The notes: generated from the sequence alone by a model not told the origin. A stretch of DNA of 53,124 nucleotides from an uncultured Ligilactobacillus sp. (GCA_944326135.1 CALVCU010000018.1:1-53124); one strand, 5' to 3'; counted from the stretch's first letter, positions 13,405 through 23,317 are shown. Made by a program: numbers and translations.

Positions 13405-14471
13405 GATAAACTTTCCTCTTGATAGATTGATAATTGAAGGGGGATAATGTTATTTTTTTTCCATTCTTGAATTACATTTTTATAGTTATCATTTTTGTTA
13501 AAAATGGCAATACCACAATCGCCACCACCTGCACCTGATGTTTTTGCAGAACCACCATTATTATTAGCAATTTCAATTAATCTTTTTAACTTAGGTGTCT
13601 CAATTTCAACGCCACTTAATTTTCCTAAATTATTTAATAGGTGGTGGTTAGTATTTATCTCTTTTTGAATTAATGCGAGATTTTGTTTTTTAAATCCTTC
13701 AATTAATTTTGATACACAATCTTTACTTTTTAAAATAAAATCTTGATAGTTAGCCTCATGATAAGCTTTAACTTCTTTTATTAAGTGACTAGTAGATGCT
13801 GGTATGCCAGTCCATCCAATTAATAATTTTAAATCAGATGGTGCAGTTAGCGTTTCAATTTTTAAATCTGGCCAGTTTTGTTGAATTAAAGGTAGTAATG
13901 ATTTTTGATTTTGCTTTTCTAACCAATCGCGGTTTACTGAATGATATCCAATCCAACCAGTATAAGCAATTGCTGCAATATCTCCAAGCGAACCATTTCC
14001 TTGTATATTATAATGTGCAAGAGCTGCAAGTTTAAATAAGGTTAGTCGATCAATTTTAAAGTTATAAAATGCACAAAGAACTTTGACTACACCTACTGTA
14101 ACGGCTGCTGAAGAACCTAATCCATATTTTTTACCATCACCATTATCTAATTGACTATCAATAATTAAATCAAAATTTTTTAATTGAATATGATTTTCAA
14201 TTAAAAATTTTTCAGTTACATGAATTGCTGATAAAACATAATCTAATGAATCTGTGTGATTAATTAAATTAACTTGATTCTTATCGCGAATCCATGAAAG
14301 GGGAGTATCCTGATATTGCTTAGAGAAAATTGTACCATGTTGTTCAGATGATTCTTTTATTGATAAATTAATAAATCTATTAATTGTTGTTACAACAGCA
14401 GGAAAACCATTTTCAACAACTGCATACTCACCAGCAATATATAATTTCCCAGGGACTTTAATATTAATCAC
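13401..14471 (-). CDS. mvaK2: Phosphomevalonate kinase
   Basis: The 356-residue GHMP kinase phosphorylates 5-phosphomevalonate to the diphosphate. It has the N-terminal substrate segment PGKLYIAGEYAVVENG, the ATP loop GLGSSAAVTVGVVK near residue 118, and the C-terminal motif KTSGAGGGDCGIA near 315. The start is GTG (14471-14469) with AAGGATG seven bases upstream. It lies 12 bases after mvaD and overlaps fni. Confidence 0.95.
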   Translation of the reverse strand: MINIKVPGKLYIAGEYAVVENGFPAVVTTINRFINLSIKESSEQHGTIFSKQYQDTPLSWIRDKNQVNLINHTDSLDYVLSAIHVTEKFLIENHIQLKNFDLIIDSQLDNGDGKKYGLGSSAAVTVGVVKVLCAFYNFKIDRLTLFKLAALAHYNIQGNGSLGDIAAIAYTGWIGYHSVNRDWLEKQNQKSLLPLIQQNWPDLKIETLTAPSDLKLLIGWTGIPASTSHLIKEVKAYHEANYQDFILKSKDCVSKLIEGFKKQNLALIQKEINTNHHLLNNLGKLSGVEIETPKLKRLIEIANNNGGSAKTSGAGGGDCGIAIFNKNDNYKNVIQEWKKNNIIPLQLSIYQEESLS

Positions 14472-14483
14472 ACAACCACATCC

Positions 14484-15461
14484 TTATTTATTTAGATACT
14501 TAATTCCTGGTCCAGGTTTAGCAAACTCAAATTCGATATTTGAGAATTTTTGAGATAATTCATTTTTAATTATTGCTGCATCTTTTTGTTGACATAAAAT
14601 TTTTACGTTTGGACCAGCATCAAGAGTGTAGTAGCATAAAATATTTTGTTCTTCTCGAATTTTTTCAACAGCTTGCATAATTTCTAAACTCATCGGTTCA
14701 AAATAATTAAAATGTGGGGTAGCACTTAAATTTAAAGAGTGCATTCTTAAAGCATTACTTTCAGTTATTTCACCTAGTAATTTAAAGTCTCGTTTTTTAA
14801 TAGCATCTTTTATATTTATTAAATCATTATTAACGCTTTTAACCCATGCTGAATAGAAAGGAGAAGTTTCAACAACACATTGCATTCCTGCTCTTGATGA
14901 TACTTTTTTTTCATTACGATTAACCATTGCAACCAGCATGCCAATTTCCCAATCTAATTCTTCTTCTATAGGAACAGCATAAGAACTATCATCGTCATAT
15001 CCTTTTACCCATTCAACAAATCCGCCGTAAATTGATCGACACGCTGAGCCAGATCCTTTTCGAGCTAATTTAGATAAGTCTTGACGATTTAAATTTAAAC
15101 CAGCAGCTTTACTTGCAGCAGCGGCTAATGCGGCATATGCAGATGCTGAAGATGCTAATCCAGCAGTTGATGGCACATGATTAACTGAATCAATTCGAGC
15201 AAATAATTTGATATTTGCTTTTTTTCGGACAATATCTAGGAACTTGGAAACTTGTAAATTATTTTGTATATTACCATTTAATGAAAAAATATCATTTTTT
15301 AAATTGCTATCAAACTGTACGCTTGTGTCTGTATAAAAATGATCTAACGTTAAGGAAAGGGATCCATTCATTGGAATTATAAGATCTTGATTCTCTTTTC
15401 CCCAATATTTTACTAATGCAATATTTGTATGCGCACGTACAGTTATTTGAGGACTCAACAT
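14484..15461 (-). CDS. mvaD: Diphosphomevalonate decarboxylase
   Basis: The 325-residue GHMP-fold enzyme makes isopentenyl diphosphate by ATP-dependent decarboxylation. It has HTNIALVKYWGKE at the N-terminus, STAGLASSASAYAALAAA (ATP loop) near residue 98, the GSGSACRSIYGGFVEW segment, and catalytic Asp in YTLDAGPNVK near 280. ATG 15461 overlaps the mvaK1 stop by one base, and GGAGGAT provides the ribosome site inside mvaK1. Confidence 0.96.
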   Translation of the reverse strand: MLSPQITVRAHTNIALVKYWGKENQDLIIPMNGSLSLTLDHFYTDTSVQFDSNLKNDIFSLNGNIQNNLQVSKFLDIVRKKANIKLFARIDSVNHVPSTAGLASSASAYAALAAAASKAAGLNLNRQDLSKLARKGSGSACRSIYGGFVEWVKGYDDDSSYAVPIEEELDWEIGMLVAMVNRNEKKVSSRAGMQCVVETSPFYSAWVKSVNNDLINIKDAIKKRDFKLLGEITESNALRMHSLNLSATPHFNYFEPMSLEIMQAVEKIREEQNILCYYTLDAGPNVKILCQQKDAAIIKNELSQKFSNIEFEFAKPGPGIKYLNK

Positions 15462-16417
15462 TAATTAATATCCTCCTTAAATAATGGTTCTATCCATGTT
15501 TTAGTAGCCCCATTTTGCTTTAAAATATTAGAAAGGTGTAAAGCGTCACTTTGACTTTTTACAAGATTAATAAAGCAGCCACCTTTACCACCGCCAGTTA
15601 ATTTGCTACCTAAAGCACCATTAGATAAGCTAACACTAATTAAATTATTTAATTCGCTACAACTTACACCAAGTTTAACGAGATTTTCTTGTGCATCATT
15701 AAATATATCGCCTAAAAGCTCAATTTTATTATTAGATAAAGCATCTTTTGCACTGTAAGTTAATTGTCCAAGATTTTCAATTAATTTTTGTGTTTCATCA
15801 GGATGCTGAATTAAACGTTCCTTTACAATAGAAATAGCTTCACTTGTTTTTCCTTTAATACCACTATCTGCAATTACTAAGTAGCCATTTAGATTAACTG
15901 GAATATTTTTTAATTCTTGGTTTCTAACCATCCAAATGGGTTCTTGGCTTGCGCATGTTGCAGCATCTAAGCCGCTAGGGTTTTTATGTGTATCTTTTTC
16001 TGCTATATTAGCTAAATTTAGAAGTCTAGTTTTTGTTAAAGGTTTATTAATATAGTTATAAAAAGCTCGAATTAAAGCAATTGAAACAGCTGCTGAAGAT
16101 CCCATACCTCGTTCTGCGGGTAAAGAACTATCAATTTTGATATTTAATGATTCAAATACATTATTTTTATTTGTTAGATAATCAATTAAATGTTTAAAAC
16201 CAATCATTGAATTAGGTAAAGTATCTAACTGACCATTAAAATATGTACTTTCGATATTTATATCAGTCAAATCTGATTTCTCAATTGTAACTTTAACATT
16301 AACTGTTGTAAGAGGAAGTGCAATTGCAGGTTGACCGTATACAACAGAATGTTCGCCAATCAATATGATTTTTGCGTTACTTATTCCTTGAGCTTGAATT
16401 CTTTTTGTCTCAGTCAA
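15461..16417 (-). CDS. mvaK1: Mevalonate kinase
   Basis: This GHMP kinase, first gene of the operon, phosphorylates mevalonate. It shows NAKIILIGEHSVVYGQPAIA, the ATP loop ERGMGSSAAVSIALIRA, and C-terminal KLTGGGKGGCFINL. The open frame reaches ATG 16474, but that ATG lies five bases after a perfect -10 box and would be at the very 5' end of the mRNA. TTG at 16417 has AAAGGA nine bases upstream and gives 318 residues with a normal N-terminus (TETKRIQAQGISNAK). ATG 16435 is a second possibility. The pathway feeds undecaprenyl phosphate for wall synthesis. Confidence 0.92.
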   Translation of the reverse strand: MTETKRIQAQGISNAKIILIGEHSVVYGQPAIALPLTTVNVKVTIEKSDLTDINIESTYFNGQLDTLPNSMIGFKHLIDYLTNKNNVFESLNIKIDSSLPAERGMGSSAAVSIALIRAFYNYINKPLTKTRLLNLANIAEKDTHKNPSGLDAATCASQEPIWMVRNQELKNIPVNLNGYLVIADSGIKGKTSEAISIVKERLIQHPDETQKLIENLGQLTYSAKDALSNNKIELLGDIFNDAQENLVKLGVSCSELNNLISVSLSNGALGSKLTGGGKGGCFINLVKSQSDALHLSNILKQNGATKTWIEPLFKEDIN

Positions 16418-16478
16418 GGCTAAGCTTCCTTTCATATAAGTTATTCCGATCAATTTACCTATTGGTAAAATCATTTTA

Positions 16479-16508
16479 ATTATACATTACATTTACAAAA
16501 TGTAACAA
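16479..16508 (-). promoter_or_regulatory. Mevalonate operon promoter with inverted-repeat operator
   Basis: On the minus strand, TTGTTA (16508-16503), 18 bases and TATAAT (16484-16479). The spacer contains TTACATTT-ACA-AAATGTAA (16487-16505), two exact 8-base arms around three bases, placed where a bound repressor would block RNA polymerase. The repressor is not known. Confidence 0.65.
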
Positions 16509-16592
16509 TAATAATTATAAAGTTAGTCTACCGAATTTTAACATTTAAATCTTTAATTGCAAACTTTAAAAGACTAAAATGTATATCTTTTT

Positions 16593-16621
16593 TTGAGTTA
16601 AATTAATTTTTTTTGTAAAAT
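16593..16621 (+). promoter_or_regulatory. Promoter of dinG
   Basis: TTGAGT (16593-16598), a 17-base gap and TAAAAT (16616-16621), 35 bases before the dinG start. Confidence 0.6.
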
Positions 16622-16656
16622 CTATTATAGGAATTTATAGAGAGAGAAATGCAAAA

Positions 16657-19416
16657 ATGAAAAAAAAGACATTTGCCGTAGTTGATTTAGAAACAACGGG
16701 AACTAAAATGGATGGTACAAATAGAATAATTCAGTTTAGTTGTGTTTTTGTTGAAGGATATAAAATTGTAAATAAGTTTAATACATTAGTTAATCCACAG
16801 TGTAATGTTCCATCAGAAATACAACATTTAACTGGAATATCACAAACAGATTTACGCAAAGCTCCAATTTTTGAAGACGTTGCGGGTACAATATACGCAT
16901 TATTACAAGATACGATTTTTGTTGCACATAATATTCAATTTGATTATCGTTTCCTAAATGATGAGTTAGAGCGTGTAGGATATCCTCGGTTGGATTTATC
17001 TGGAATAGATACTGTTCAGTTAAGTCAAATACTATATCCATGTATGAACTCTTATAGACTCCAAGATTTAGCACAGTCTTTAAAGATTGTGCATGATCAT
17101 CCTCATCAAGCAGATAGCGATGCGTTAGTAACAGCTAAATTATTAATAAAGTTAAAACAAAAAATTCAAAAGTTACCTTATACATTAGTAATACAATTAT
17201 CAAAAATGAGTAATGTATTACTATATGAAACAGGTGATTTATTTAATGTAATTAAAAGAAATAAAACTATTGAAAAGAACTATATTAAAGTTGGAAAAAT
17301 TACATTACATAAACAAGATGAAACAATTGAAGATAAATCAAATTTAAATAATAGTTGGCAGAAAAAGTGGGCTGAAAAATTTGAAAAGAGGCCAGAGCAA
17401 AATCAGTTAATTGATGATGTATATAAAGAATTAAGAGGGGCAAATAAAACTGCCTTTTTTGAAGCTCCTACAGGGATTGGAAAGACACTAGGATATTTAT
17501 TGCCATGTACATTACAGTCAATTCATGGTCAAAAATTTTTAATTAGTACCACAACAAATGCTTTACAGAATCAATTGATAGAAAAAGAATTTCCTAAATT
17601 AAATAATATATTGTCTTATAAACCTAATGTTGTTTCTATTAAGGGAAGTCAGCACTATATTGATTTGGATAAGTTTGCTCATACATTGGACTTGGTGCAA
17701 AATGATTATACAAAGATGGTACAAATGAGGATATTAGTGTGGCTTTCTGAAACTAAAACAGGTGATTTAGATGAATTACAATTAACTGTAAAGCAATTGC
17801 CGTTATTTGATGAAATAGTACATCATGGTATAAAGGGACTTAATCCAGATAGCATGTATTATAAATATGATTTTGTTCAACGAAGATCACAAGAAATAAA
17901 AAATGCGGATTTTATAGTTACAAATCATGCATATTTACTGAAACATGCTTCTGAATTTCAAAAATTAAATCGAGTTTTGATTATTGATGAAGCACAACAG
18001 CTTGTTGCAACAACATTGCAGAATAATAATCAAATTTTAGATTTAGATGAAGTTAAGATTTTAGCTGATACACTTTTAGTAAAGATGGAATCTCGTGTTT
18101 CTTATTCATTTAATAATTTAGTTAAACAAAATTTAATTACAGAAGCAGAATATCATAAATTATTGTTGCATATTAGAACTATTGATCATCAAGTACCAGT
18201 AATTCGTGATGATTTATATTTCAATTTTATTCAGAAAAAAAATAATTTAGGTATCAATGAAATACCTATAAAATTTAAACGTTTATTTGGATTTTTTAAA
18301 TCGAATGTAAATATATGGAAAAAAATTGATAACTCTATAAAATTTATAAATAAAAAAAATCAAAGTTTATATCAACATTTTATTGAATTGCTTGATAATA
18401 ATAGATTAGATAATCAATCATTTAGTTTGTTTAAATCATATTTTAAGTTATGTAACCAACTTTTAGACTTATTAAAAAATTGGAATTTACTATCAGTTGA
18501 AGAACTTGAGCATAATCAAGATCAAAGTTTGATTTGGTTAAGTTATCCTGTCAATCAAGAAGGAGCACACCTGCGAATTCATTTTGGCCTTTTTGAAGCT
18601 TCTGATTTTTTAACAAATTCTGTATATAAACAATTTACTAAAGTATTTTTATTTAGTGGAAATCATTTTTCAAAACAAACATATTCTTACATTAGTCAAC
18701 AATTAGGTTTAGATTTAAAAACTTCGAATTATGTATATAAAACATCATTTGATTATCAAAAAAATTCAAAACTCGTTGTAATAAAGGATGCTCCAGATGT
18801 TTCATATTCAGCTAAGGAAGAATATATAAAATATTTAGTACATTCAATAAAACAAATATGTCATGCACAAAATAAACAAACAATGGTTTTATTTAATTCA
18901 AATGAAGTCATAGAAAAAGTGTATAATTGCTTAATTGATTCAAGTTTAAATGAAAATTGGGAAATTTTAGCACAGGGAATCACAGGAAGTTCTGAAAAAG
19001 TAAAGAAGCGTTTTATTAATGATAGTAATTTCTCACAATTGTTATTAGCTACTGGAACATTTTGGGAGGGAATAGACTTACCTCAAAAAAAACTTGAAAC
19101 TTTAGTAATAACAAGATTACCATTTCAAGCTTTTCAAAGTTCATATAATCAAATACGTTATCGAAAAGAGGAACAAAAGGGTGGAAATGCATTTAATGAT
19201 ATAAGTTTACCAGAAGCTGTAATGCGATTCACGCAAGGAATAGGAAGATTAATTCGAACTCAAAATGATAAGGGGTTAGCAATTTTACTTGATTCAAGAA
19301 TTTTAACCCGAAATTACGGACAAGAATTTTTTAAATCATTACCAAATAAAATGCCTGTAGATAAAATTATTCAGGATAATTTAGAAAGTACGATTCAAAG
19401 TTTTTTTGATAAGTAA
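16657..19416 (+). CDS. dinG: DinG-family helicase with N-terminal DnaQ-type 3'-5' exonuclease
   Basis: The 919-residue protein fuses a DEDD exonuclease to an XPD-like superfamily 2 helicase. The exonuclease (about 1-170) shows VVDLETTG, FVAHNIQFDYRFL and HQADSDALVT. The helicase has Walker A EAPTGIGKT at 269-277, a DEAQ box at 444-447 in place of the usual DEAH, and GRLIRT at 863. The iron-sulfur cysteines of the Proteobacterial enzyme are not seen, as is usual for the Gram-positive exonuclease-fused form, whose helicase activity has been questioned. It is first in the conserved dinG-tseB-asnS-dnaD order. Confidence 0.93.
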   Translation: MKKKTFAVVDLETTGTKMDGTNRIIQFSCVFVEGYKIVNKFNTLVNPQCNVPSEIQHLTGISQTDLRKAPIFEDVAGTIYALLQDTIFVAHNIQFDYRFLNDELERVGYPRLDLSGIDTVQLSQILYPCMNSYRLQDLAQSLKIVHDHPHQADSDALVTAKLLIKLKQKIQKLPYTLVIQLSKMSNVLLYETGDLFNVIKRNKTIEKNYIKVGKITLHKQDETIEDKSNLNNSWQKKWAEKFEKRPEQNQLIDDVYKELRGANKTAFFEAPTGIGKTLGYLLPCTLQSIHGQKFLISTTTNALQNQLIEKEFPKLNNILSYKPNVVSIKGSQHYIDLDKFAHTLDLVQNDYTKMVQMRILVWLSETKTGDLDELQLTVKQLPLFDEIVHHGIKGLNPDSMYYKYDFVQRRSQEIKNADFIVTNHAYLLKHASEFQKLNRVLIIDEAQQLVATTLQNNNQILDLDEVKILADTLLVKMESRVSYSFNNLVKQNLITEAEYHKLLLHIRTIDHQVPVIRDDLYFNFIQKKNNLGINEIPIKFKRLFGFFKSNVNIWKKIDNSIKFINKKNQSLYQHFIELLDNNRLDNQSFSLFKSYFKLCNQLLDLLKNWNLLSVEELEHNQDQSLIWLSYPVNQEGAHLRIHFGLFEASDFLTNSVYKQFTKVFLFSGNHFSKQTYSYISQQLGLDLKTSNYVYKTSFDYQKNSKLVVIKDAPDVSYSAKEEYIKYLVHSIKQICHAQNKQTMVLFNSNEVIEKVYNCLIDSSLNENWEILAQGITGSSEKVKKRFINDSNFSQLLLATGTFWEGIDLPQKKLETLVITRLPFQAFQSSYNQIRYRKEEQKGGNAFNDISLPEAVMRFTQGIGRLIRTQNDKGLAILLDSRILTRNYGQEFFKSLPNKMPVDKIIQDNLESTIQSFFDK

Positions 19417-19433
19417 TAAGATAGGAGAAAATT

Positions 19434-19937
19434 ATGACAACACGGATTGAACGTCAAATTAAACGTAATAAACACTTGATTATTTACGGTATTATTGCTT
19501 TGGTTTTCATTTTAATTTGGGGATTTTATATGATTGCTCAAATGCCATATAGAGAAGCAAAACATGAAGCAACACAAATGGCAGAAAAATATGCAAAAAT
19601 TGAAAATGTAGATAACTTCTATATTTATAATCGTGATAACACATATTACACGGTCGAAGGTGAAAATAACAATAATCAAAAAATATATGTAACTATTCCT
19701 AAAAAAGGAAATAAAATATTTATTTATGATAAAAATAAGGGAATATCTTTAAATGATGCTCAAAAAATTGTAGAAAATAAATTTGCACCTAAGAAAATAA
19801 TTAAAACTGTTTTTGGAATGAAAGATGGTAAAACTCCAATTTGGGAAGTTGCATATAAAAATAAACAAGGAAATTTATGTTATGCACAGGTAGAGTTTAA
19901 GGATGGTAAGATCTTACAAAATATCAGTAATTTATGA
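19434..19937 (+). CDS. tseB: TseB/YpmB-like membrane protein (DUF5590/PepSY)
   Basis: The 167-residue protein has one N-terminal membrane helix (about 15-37, LIIYGIIALVFILIWGFYMI) and an extracellular PepSY/DUF5590-like part. In Bacillus the orthologue YpmB (TseB) lies between dinG and asnS as here and modulates class A/B penicillin-binding proteins in cell elongation. AGGAG precedes ATG 19434, and the gene follows dinG by 17 bases, so they share a transcript. Confidence 0.85.
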   Translation: MTTRIERQIKRNKHLIIYGIIALVFILIWGFYMIAQMPYREAKHEATQMAEKYAKIENVDNFYIYNRDNTYYTVEGENNNNQKIYVTIPKKGNKIFIYDKNKGISLNDAQKIVENKFAPKKIIKTVFGMKDGKTPIWEVAYKNKQGNLCYAQVEFKDGKILQNISNL

Positions 19938-19948
19938 TTAATTTTTTA

Positions 19949-19977
19949 ATGACACATTATCAAAGATAGTTTATAAT
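19949..19977 (+). promoter_or_regulatory. Promoter of asnS
   Basis: ATGACA (19949-19954), 17 bases and a perfect TATAAT (19972-19977). The leader of about 55 bases shows no T-box. Confidence 0.75.
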
Positions 19978-20038
19978 TTAGTAGAACAATAATATATTAT
20001 ATAGAAGACCAAAAATTTTTATTAAGGAGGAACAGCTT

Positions 20039-21340
20039 GTGAAGACAATTAGTATTATTGATTCCAAAAACCATGTTAACGAAAAAGTTAAAATTGGAGT
20101 TTGGTTGACAAATAAACGTTCAAGCGGAAAAATTGCTTTTCTACAATTGCGAGATGGATCAGCTTATTTTCAAGGAGTTGTAGTAAAAAATAATGTTTCC
20201 GAAGAAGTGTTTAAGATTGCTAAAGAAGTAAAGCAAGAAACAAGCATGTATGTGGTGGGAACAATTCATGAAGATTCTCGTTCACATTTTGGATATGAAA
20301 TTGAAATCGAAGATATAGAAATAGTCGGTGAAAGTGAAAATTATCCAATTACTCCTAAGGATCATGGAACAGATTTCTTAATGGATCATCGTCATTTATG
20401 GTTACGTTCAAAGCGTCAATTTGCAATTATGAAGATCCGTAACGAAATTATTCGTGCAACATATGAATTCTTTAACAATGAAGGATTTATTAAAATTGAT
20501 GCTCCTATTCTAACAGGAAGTGCACCAGAAGGCACAACTGAATTATTCCATACAAAGTATTTTGATCGTGATGCATATTTATCACAATCTGGTCAACTTT
20601 ATGAAGAAGCTGGCGCAATGGCATATGGAAAAGTATTTTCATTTGGACCAACATTCCGTGCAGAAAAATCTAAAACTCGTAGACATCTAATTGAATTTTG
20701 GATGATTGAACCTGAAATGGCATTTATGCACCAAGAAGAAAGTTTGGAGCTCCAAGAAAGATATATTGCATATTTAGTACAAAACGTATTAGATCATTGT
20801 GATTATGAATTAGATATTTTAGGAAGAGATAAAACAACATTAAAACGTTATACTGAACTTCCATATCCACGTATTTCATATGATGATGCAATTGAATTAT
20901 TACAAGAATCTGGAGAATTTCCAGATGTTAAGTGGGGAGAAGATTTTGGATCTCCTGAAGAAACATACTTGGCAGAACATTTTAGTAAACCAGTATTTGT
21001 AATGAATTATCCTAAGGCAATTAAACCATTTTATATGAAACCACATCCAACACGTGATGATATTGTAATTTGTGCAGATTTATTAGCACCTGAGGGATAT
21101 GGTGAAATTATTGGTGGATCAGAACGTGCAACTGATGCAGAGTATTTAGAAGAACAAATTAAGAATGCTGGATTAAACATCAAAGATTATGAATGGTACT
21201 TAGATTTGCGTCGTTATGGAAGTGTTCCTCATTCAGGGTTTGGTCTTGGATTAGAACGAGCAGTAACTTGGATTACTGGAGAAGATCATATACGTGAAGC
21301 TATTCCATTCCCACGTTTATTAAATCGTATTTATCCTTAA
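20039..21340 (+). CDS. asnS: Asparaginyl-tRNA synthetase
   Basis: The 433-residue class IIb synthetase charges tRNA-Asn. It has an N-terminal OB anticodon-binding fold (about 15-105, [24 protein letters not shown]). The catalytic core contains motif 2 [28 protein letters not shown] and motif 3 [13 protein letters not shown]. The start is GTG 20039 with AAGGAGG nine bases upstream. It replaces the B. subtilis aspB-asnS arrangement; aspB is absent here. Confidence 0.96.
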   Translation: MKTISIIDSKNHVNEKVKIGVWLTNKRSSGKIAFLQLRDGSAYFQGVVVKNNVSEEVFKIAKEVKQETSMYVVGTIHEDSRSHFGYEIEIEDIEIVGESENYPITPKDHGTDFLMDHRHLWLRSKRQFAIMKIRNEIIRATYEFFNNEGFIKIDAPILTGSAPEGTTELFHTKYFDRDAYLSQSGQLYEEAGAMAYGKVFSFGPTFRAEKSKTRRHLIEFWMIEPEMAFMHQEESLELQERYIAYLVQNVLDHCDYELDILGRDKTTLKRYTELPYPRISYDDAIELLQESGEFPDVKWGEDFGSPEETYLAEHFSKPVFVMNYPKAIKPFYMKPHPTRDDIVICADLLAPEGYGEIIGGSERATDAEYLEEQIKNAGLNIKDYEWYLDLRRYGSVPHSGFGLGLERAVTWITGEDHIREAIPFPRLLNRIYP

Positions 21341-21352
21341 TATTTATTAATT

Positions 21353-21395
21353 TAAGAGAGATTGTGCATTTTATGTAACAGCCTCTCTGTTTTTT
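21353..21395 (+). terminator. Probable terminator after asnS
   Basis: AGAGAG and CTCTCT, separated by a loop of about 23 bases, are followed by GTTTTTTG. The loop is long, so efficiency is uncertain. Confidence 0.5.
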
Positions 21396-21426
21396 GTTAT
21401 ATAATTAAGTTAGAAGGGAGATTTTT

Positions 21427-22125
21427 ATGGGTAAAGATATTGCATTTAAAATTTTAAATGATGGAAGTACAAATATTCCGAATGTAATCCTTTATAATTA
21501 TAAAAAACTAGGATTAAATGATACTGAATTTGTATTTTTAATTGAATTGCTTTCTGTCTTAAAAAGTGAAAATTATATTTTAAATTTTCAGGAGATCTCT
21601 CAAATAATGGATAAAACAGATGCTGAAGTTTATTCTCTTTTAAATAGTTTAATTCAAAAGGGCATAATAAGTTTGAATTCTGTAAAAGATAGTCAAGGCA
21701 GAAACGATGATAAATATAGTTTTACTCCTTTATACAAAAAGATAGTAAAAGTTTTAAATGAAAATGAGAAAGAAGAAGAAACTAAAAAAAATAATACTAG
21801 TCGTGAAGATGTATTTTTAAGGATTCAAAAGGAATTTGGTAGACAATTATCATCTTTTGAAATTGAAATGGTAGATAATTGGCTAACAGAAGATAACTAT
21901 TCTGCTGAATTAATCATATTAGCATTAAAAGAGGCTATATTAAGTAATGCTTATAGTTTGAAATATATGGATAAGATTTTAATTTCATGGGAAAATAGAG
22001 GAATAAAGAATGCTAATGATGTTCAAAGAGTAAGAGACCAACGTAGAGGAAAAGAAAAGCCTAAGCTTTCAGGGAATACCTCTAAGCCTAAAATTCCATT
22101 AATAAAATTTTCAAATAATAATTAA
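21427..22125 (+). CDS. dnaD: DnaD-domain replication initiation protein
   Basis: The 232-residue protein has an N-terminal winged-helix DDBH1 domain (about 1-100) and a C-terminal DDBH2 domain (about 130-195) with the YxxxIxxxW-like element YMDKILISWENRGIKNANDV. DnaD helps load the replicative helicase at oriC and in PriA-dependent restart. It lies after asnS as in Bacillus. AGAAGGGAG precedes ATG 21427. nth, which usually follows dnaD, is missing. Confidence 0.93.
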   Translation: MGKDIAFKILNDGSTNIPNVILYNYKKLGLNDTEFVFLIELLSVLKSENYILNFQEISQIMDKTDAEVYSLLNSLIQKGIISLNSVKDSQGRNDDKYSFTPLYKKIVKVLNENEKEEETKKNNTSREDVFLRIQKEFGRQLSSFEIEMVDNWLTEDNYSAELIILALKEAILSNAYSLKYMDKILISWENRGIKNANDVQRVRDQRRGKEKPKLSGNTSKPKIPLIKFSNNN

Positions 22126-22167
22126 AAATAAAGGACTATGGATTTTATCCATAGTCCTTTATTTTTA
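22124..22167. terminator. Bidirectional terminator between dnaD and the eRF1-like gene
   Basis: AAATAAAGGACTATGGAT pairs exactly with ATCCATAGTCCTTTATTT around TTT, with flanking A and T runs. Confidence 0.93.
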
Positions 22168-22170
22168 TTA

Positions 22171-23271
22171 TTAAATTCCACGTAAGATGCCGACAATTTC
22201 TTTATTATTTATAACATTATGATTAATCATTGTAACTTGTCCGCCATATACTAATGTGTAAATTGCAATTTCATTTTCCTGAATTTGTTTTTCAGACTCG
22301 ATTTCATTATCAACATCTTGACATGCAATAATTAATTGATCCAGACGTCCTTCAATAGCAGCTTGCTTAATATCTTCTAGATTATCTAAGAATCGCTTTT
22401 TTGAATGAGCAATATCAATAGCTTGCTCAATATTTTGTTGTTTTTTATTGATGAAGTCCTCATTTATCTTTTTAGTAACTTTTTCTAATGATTCATGGTT
22501 AATAATAGATGGTGTTGTTATTACATATTTCACATTTAAAAATTGATTATGAGAAATTTTCTTGAATTCACCTGCATCTGCATCAGTTGCCATTAATACA
22601 ACATTTAAATGATCTTTTAAACTAATATGTTTATTTACATATTCATCAACAATGCGGAAGTAGCGTTCCATATTTGACTGCTCTGCTTCAGATTTTACAT
22701 CATTTCCTCTAAATTGATCGTATGAAGCACCACCACGTTGTTCCATACGAATTTTTTGATCGGGTGTATCAATATCTAATGCTTTTACTGCAGAAGTAGG
22801 AGCTTCTTTAGGTAAATTCTTTTTAATTACTAATCCATTTTTAACACTAAACATCTCAAAACCAGACCGGCTTATTTTAAGAATATTATATGTTGGCATA
22901 AATTCAATTCCTGAAATAATAGGTAGGATATAAGGGCTTTCACTAACATGTACTTGTAAATCAACTTTACGTGGTAAATAATAATGATATGTTGCTTCTT
23001 TACCAATAATGACAGCTAGTGATTTTGACTGTGCATAATCAAAGATTATATCATTTTTAGTATCTTTAATTTTTTTATCGTATTTTTGCCAACCTTTATC
23101 CCCAAATTGTTGAGCATACAATTTTTTTGCTTTTGATAACAAACTATTAAATTCAGTATCATCAAAGCGATAATTGCCATTATTTGGATATAAAGGCAAA
23201 TACATTGAAATAAAAGGTCCCGAAATCTTTTCATTAATTACAATATTCTTTAAATCATTTTTTAATGACAT
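22171..23271 (-). CDS. Bacterial eRF1-like (baeRF family) protein
   Basis: The 366-residue soluble protein resembles the bacterial archaeo-eukaryotic release-factor-like families. Its N-terminal half includes ISMYLPLYPN and the middle has LNVVLMATDADAGEF. The C-terminal half, an eL30/RNase-H-like fold, ends AIYTLVYGGQVTMINH. These families look like release factors or ribosome-recycling factors, and some have been linked to hibernating ribosomes; none is clearly characterised in lactobacilli. AAAGGAGG precedes ATG 23271. It is transcribed against dnaD, with ponA downstream on the same strand but separated by a terminator. Confidence 0.7.
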   Translation of the reverse strand: MSLKNDLKNIVINEKISGPFISMYLPLYPNNGNYRFDDTEFNSLLSKAKKLYAQQFGDKGWQKYDKKIKDTKNDIIFDYAQSKSLAVIIGKEATYHYYLPRKVDLQVHVSESPYILPIISGIEFMPTYNILKISRSGFEMFSVKNGLVIKKNLPKEAPTSAVKALDIDTPDQKIRMEQRGGASYDQFRGNDVKSEAEQSNMERYFRIVDEYVNKHISLKDHLNVVLMATDADAGEFKKISHNQFLNVKYVITTPSIINHESLEKVTKKINEDFINKKQQNIEQAIDIAHSKKRFLDNLEDIKQAAIEGRLDQLIIACQDVDNEIESEKQIQENEIAIYTLVYGGQVTMINHNVINNKEIVGILRGI

Positions 23272-23295
23272 AATGAATAGCCTCCTTTAACTTAC

Positions 23296-23317
23296 AATTT
23301 TATTATATAATAAAATT
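23296..23317. promoter_or_regulatory. 22-bp AT palindrome in the eRF1-like gene's promoter region
   Basis: AATTTTATTATATAATAAAATT is a perfect palindrome containing TATAAT-like boxes on both strands, about 25 bases before the start codon. It may be only an AT-rich promoter, or a regulator site. Confidence 0.4.

Noticed and set aside
16418-16474. ATG 16474 as the mevalonate kinase start
   Set aside because: It lies five bases after a perfect -10 box and adds 19 residues not typical of the family, with no ribosome site.
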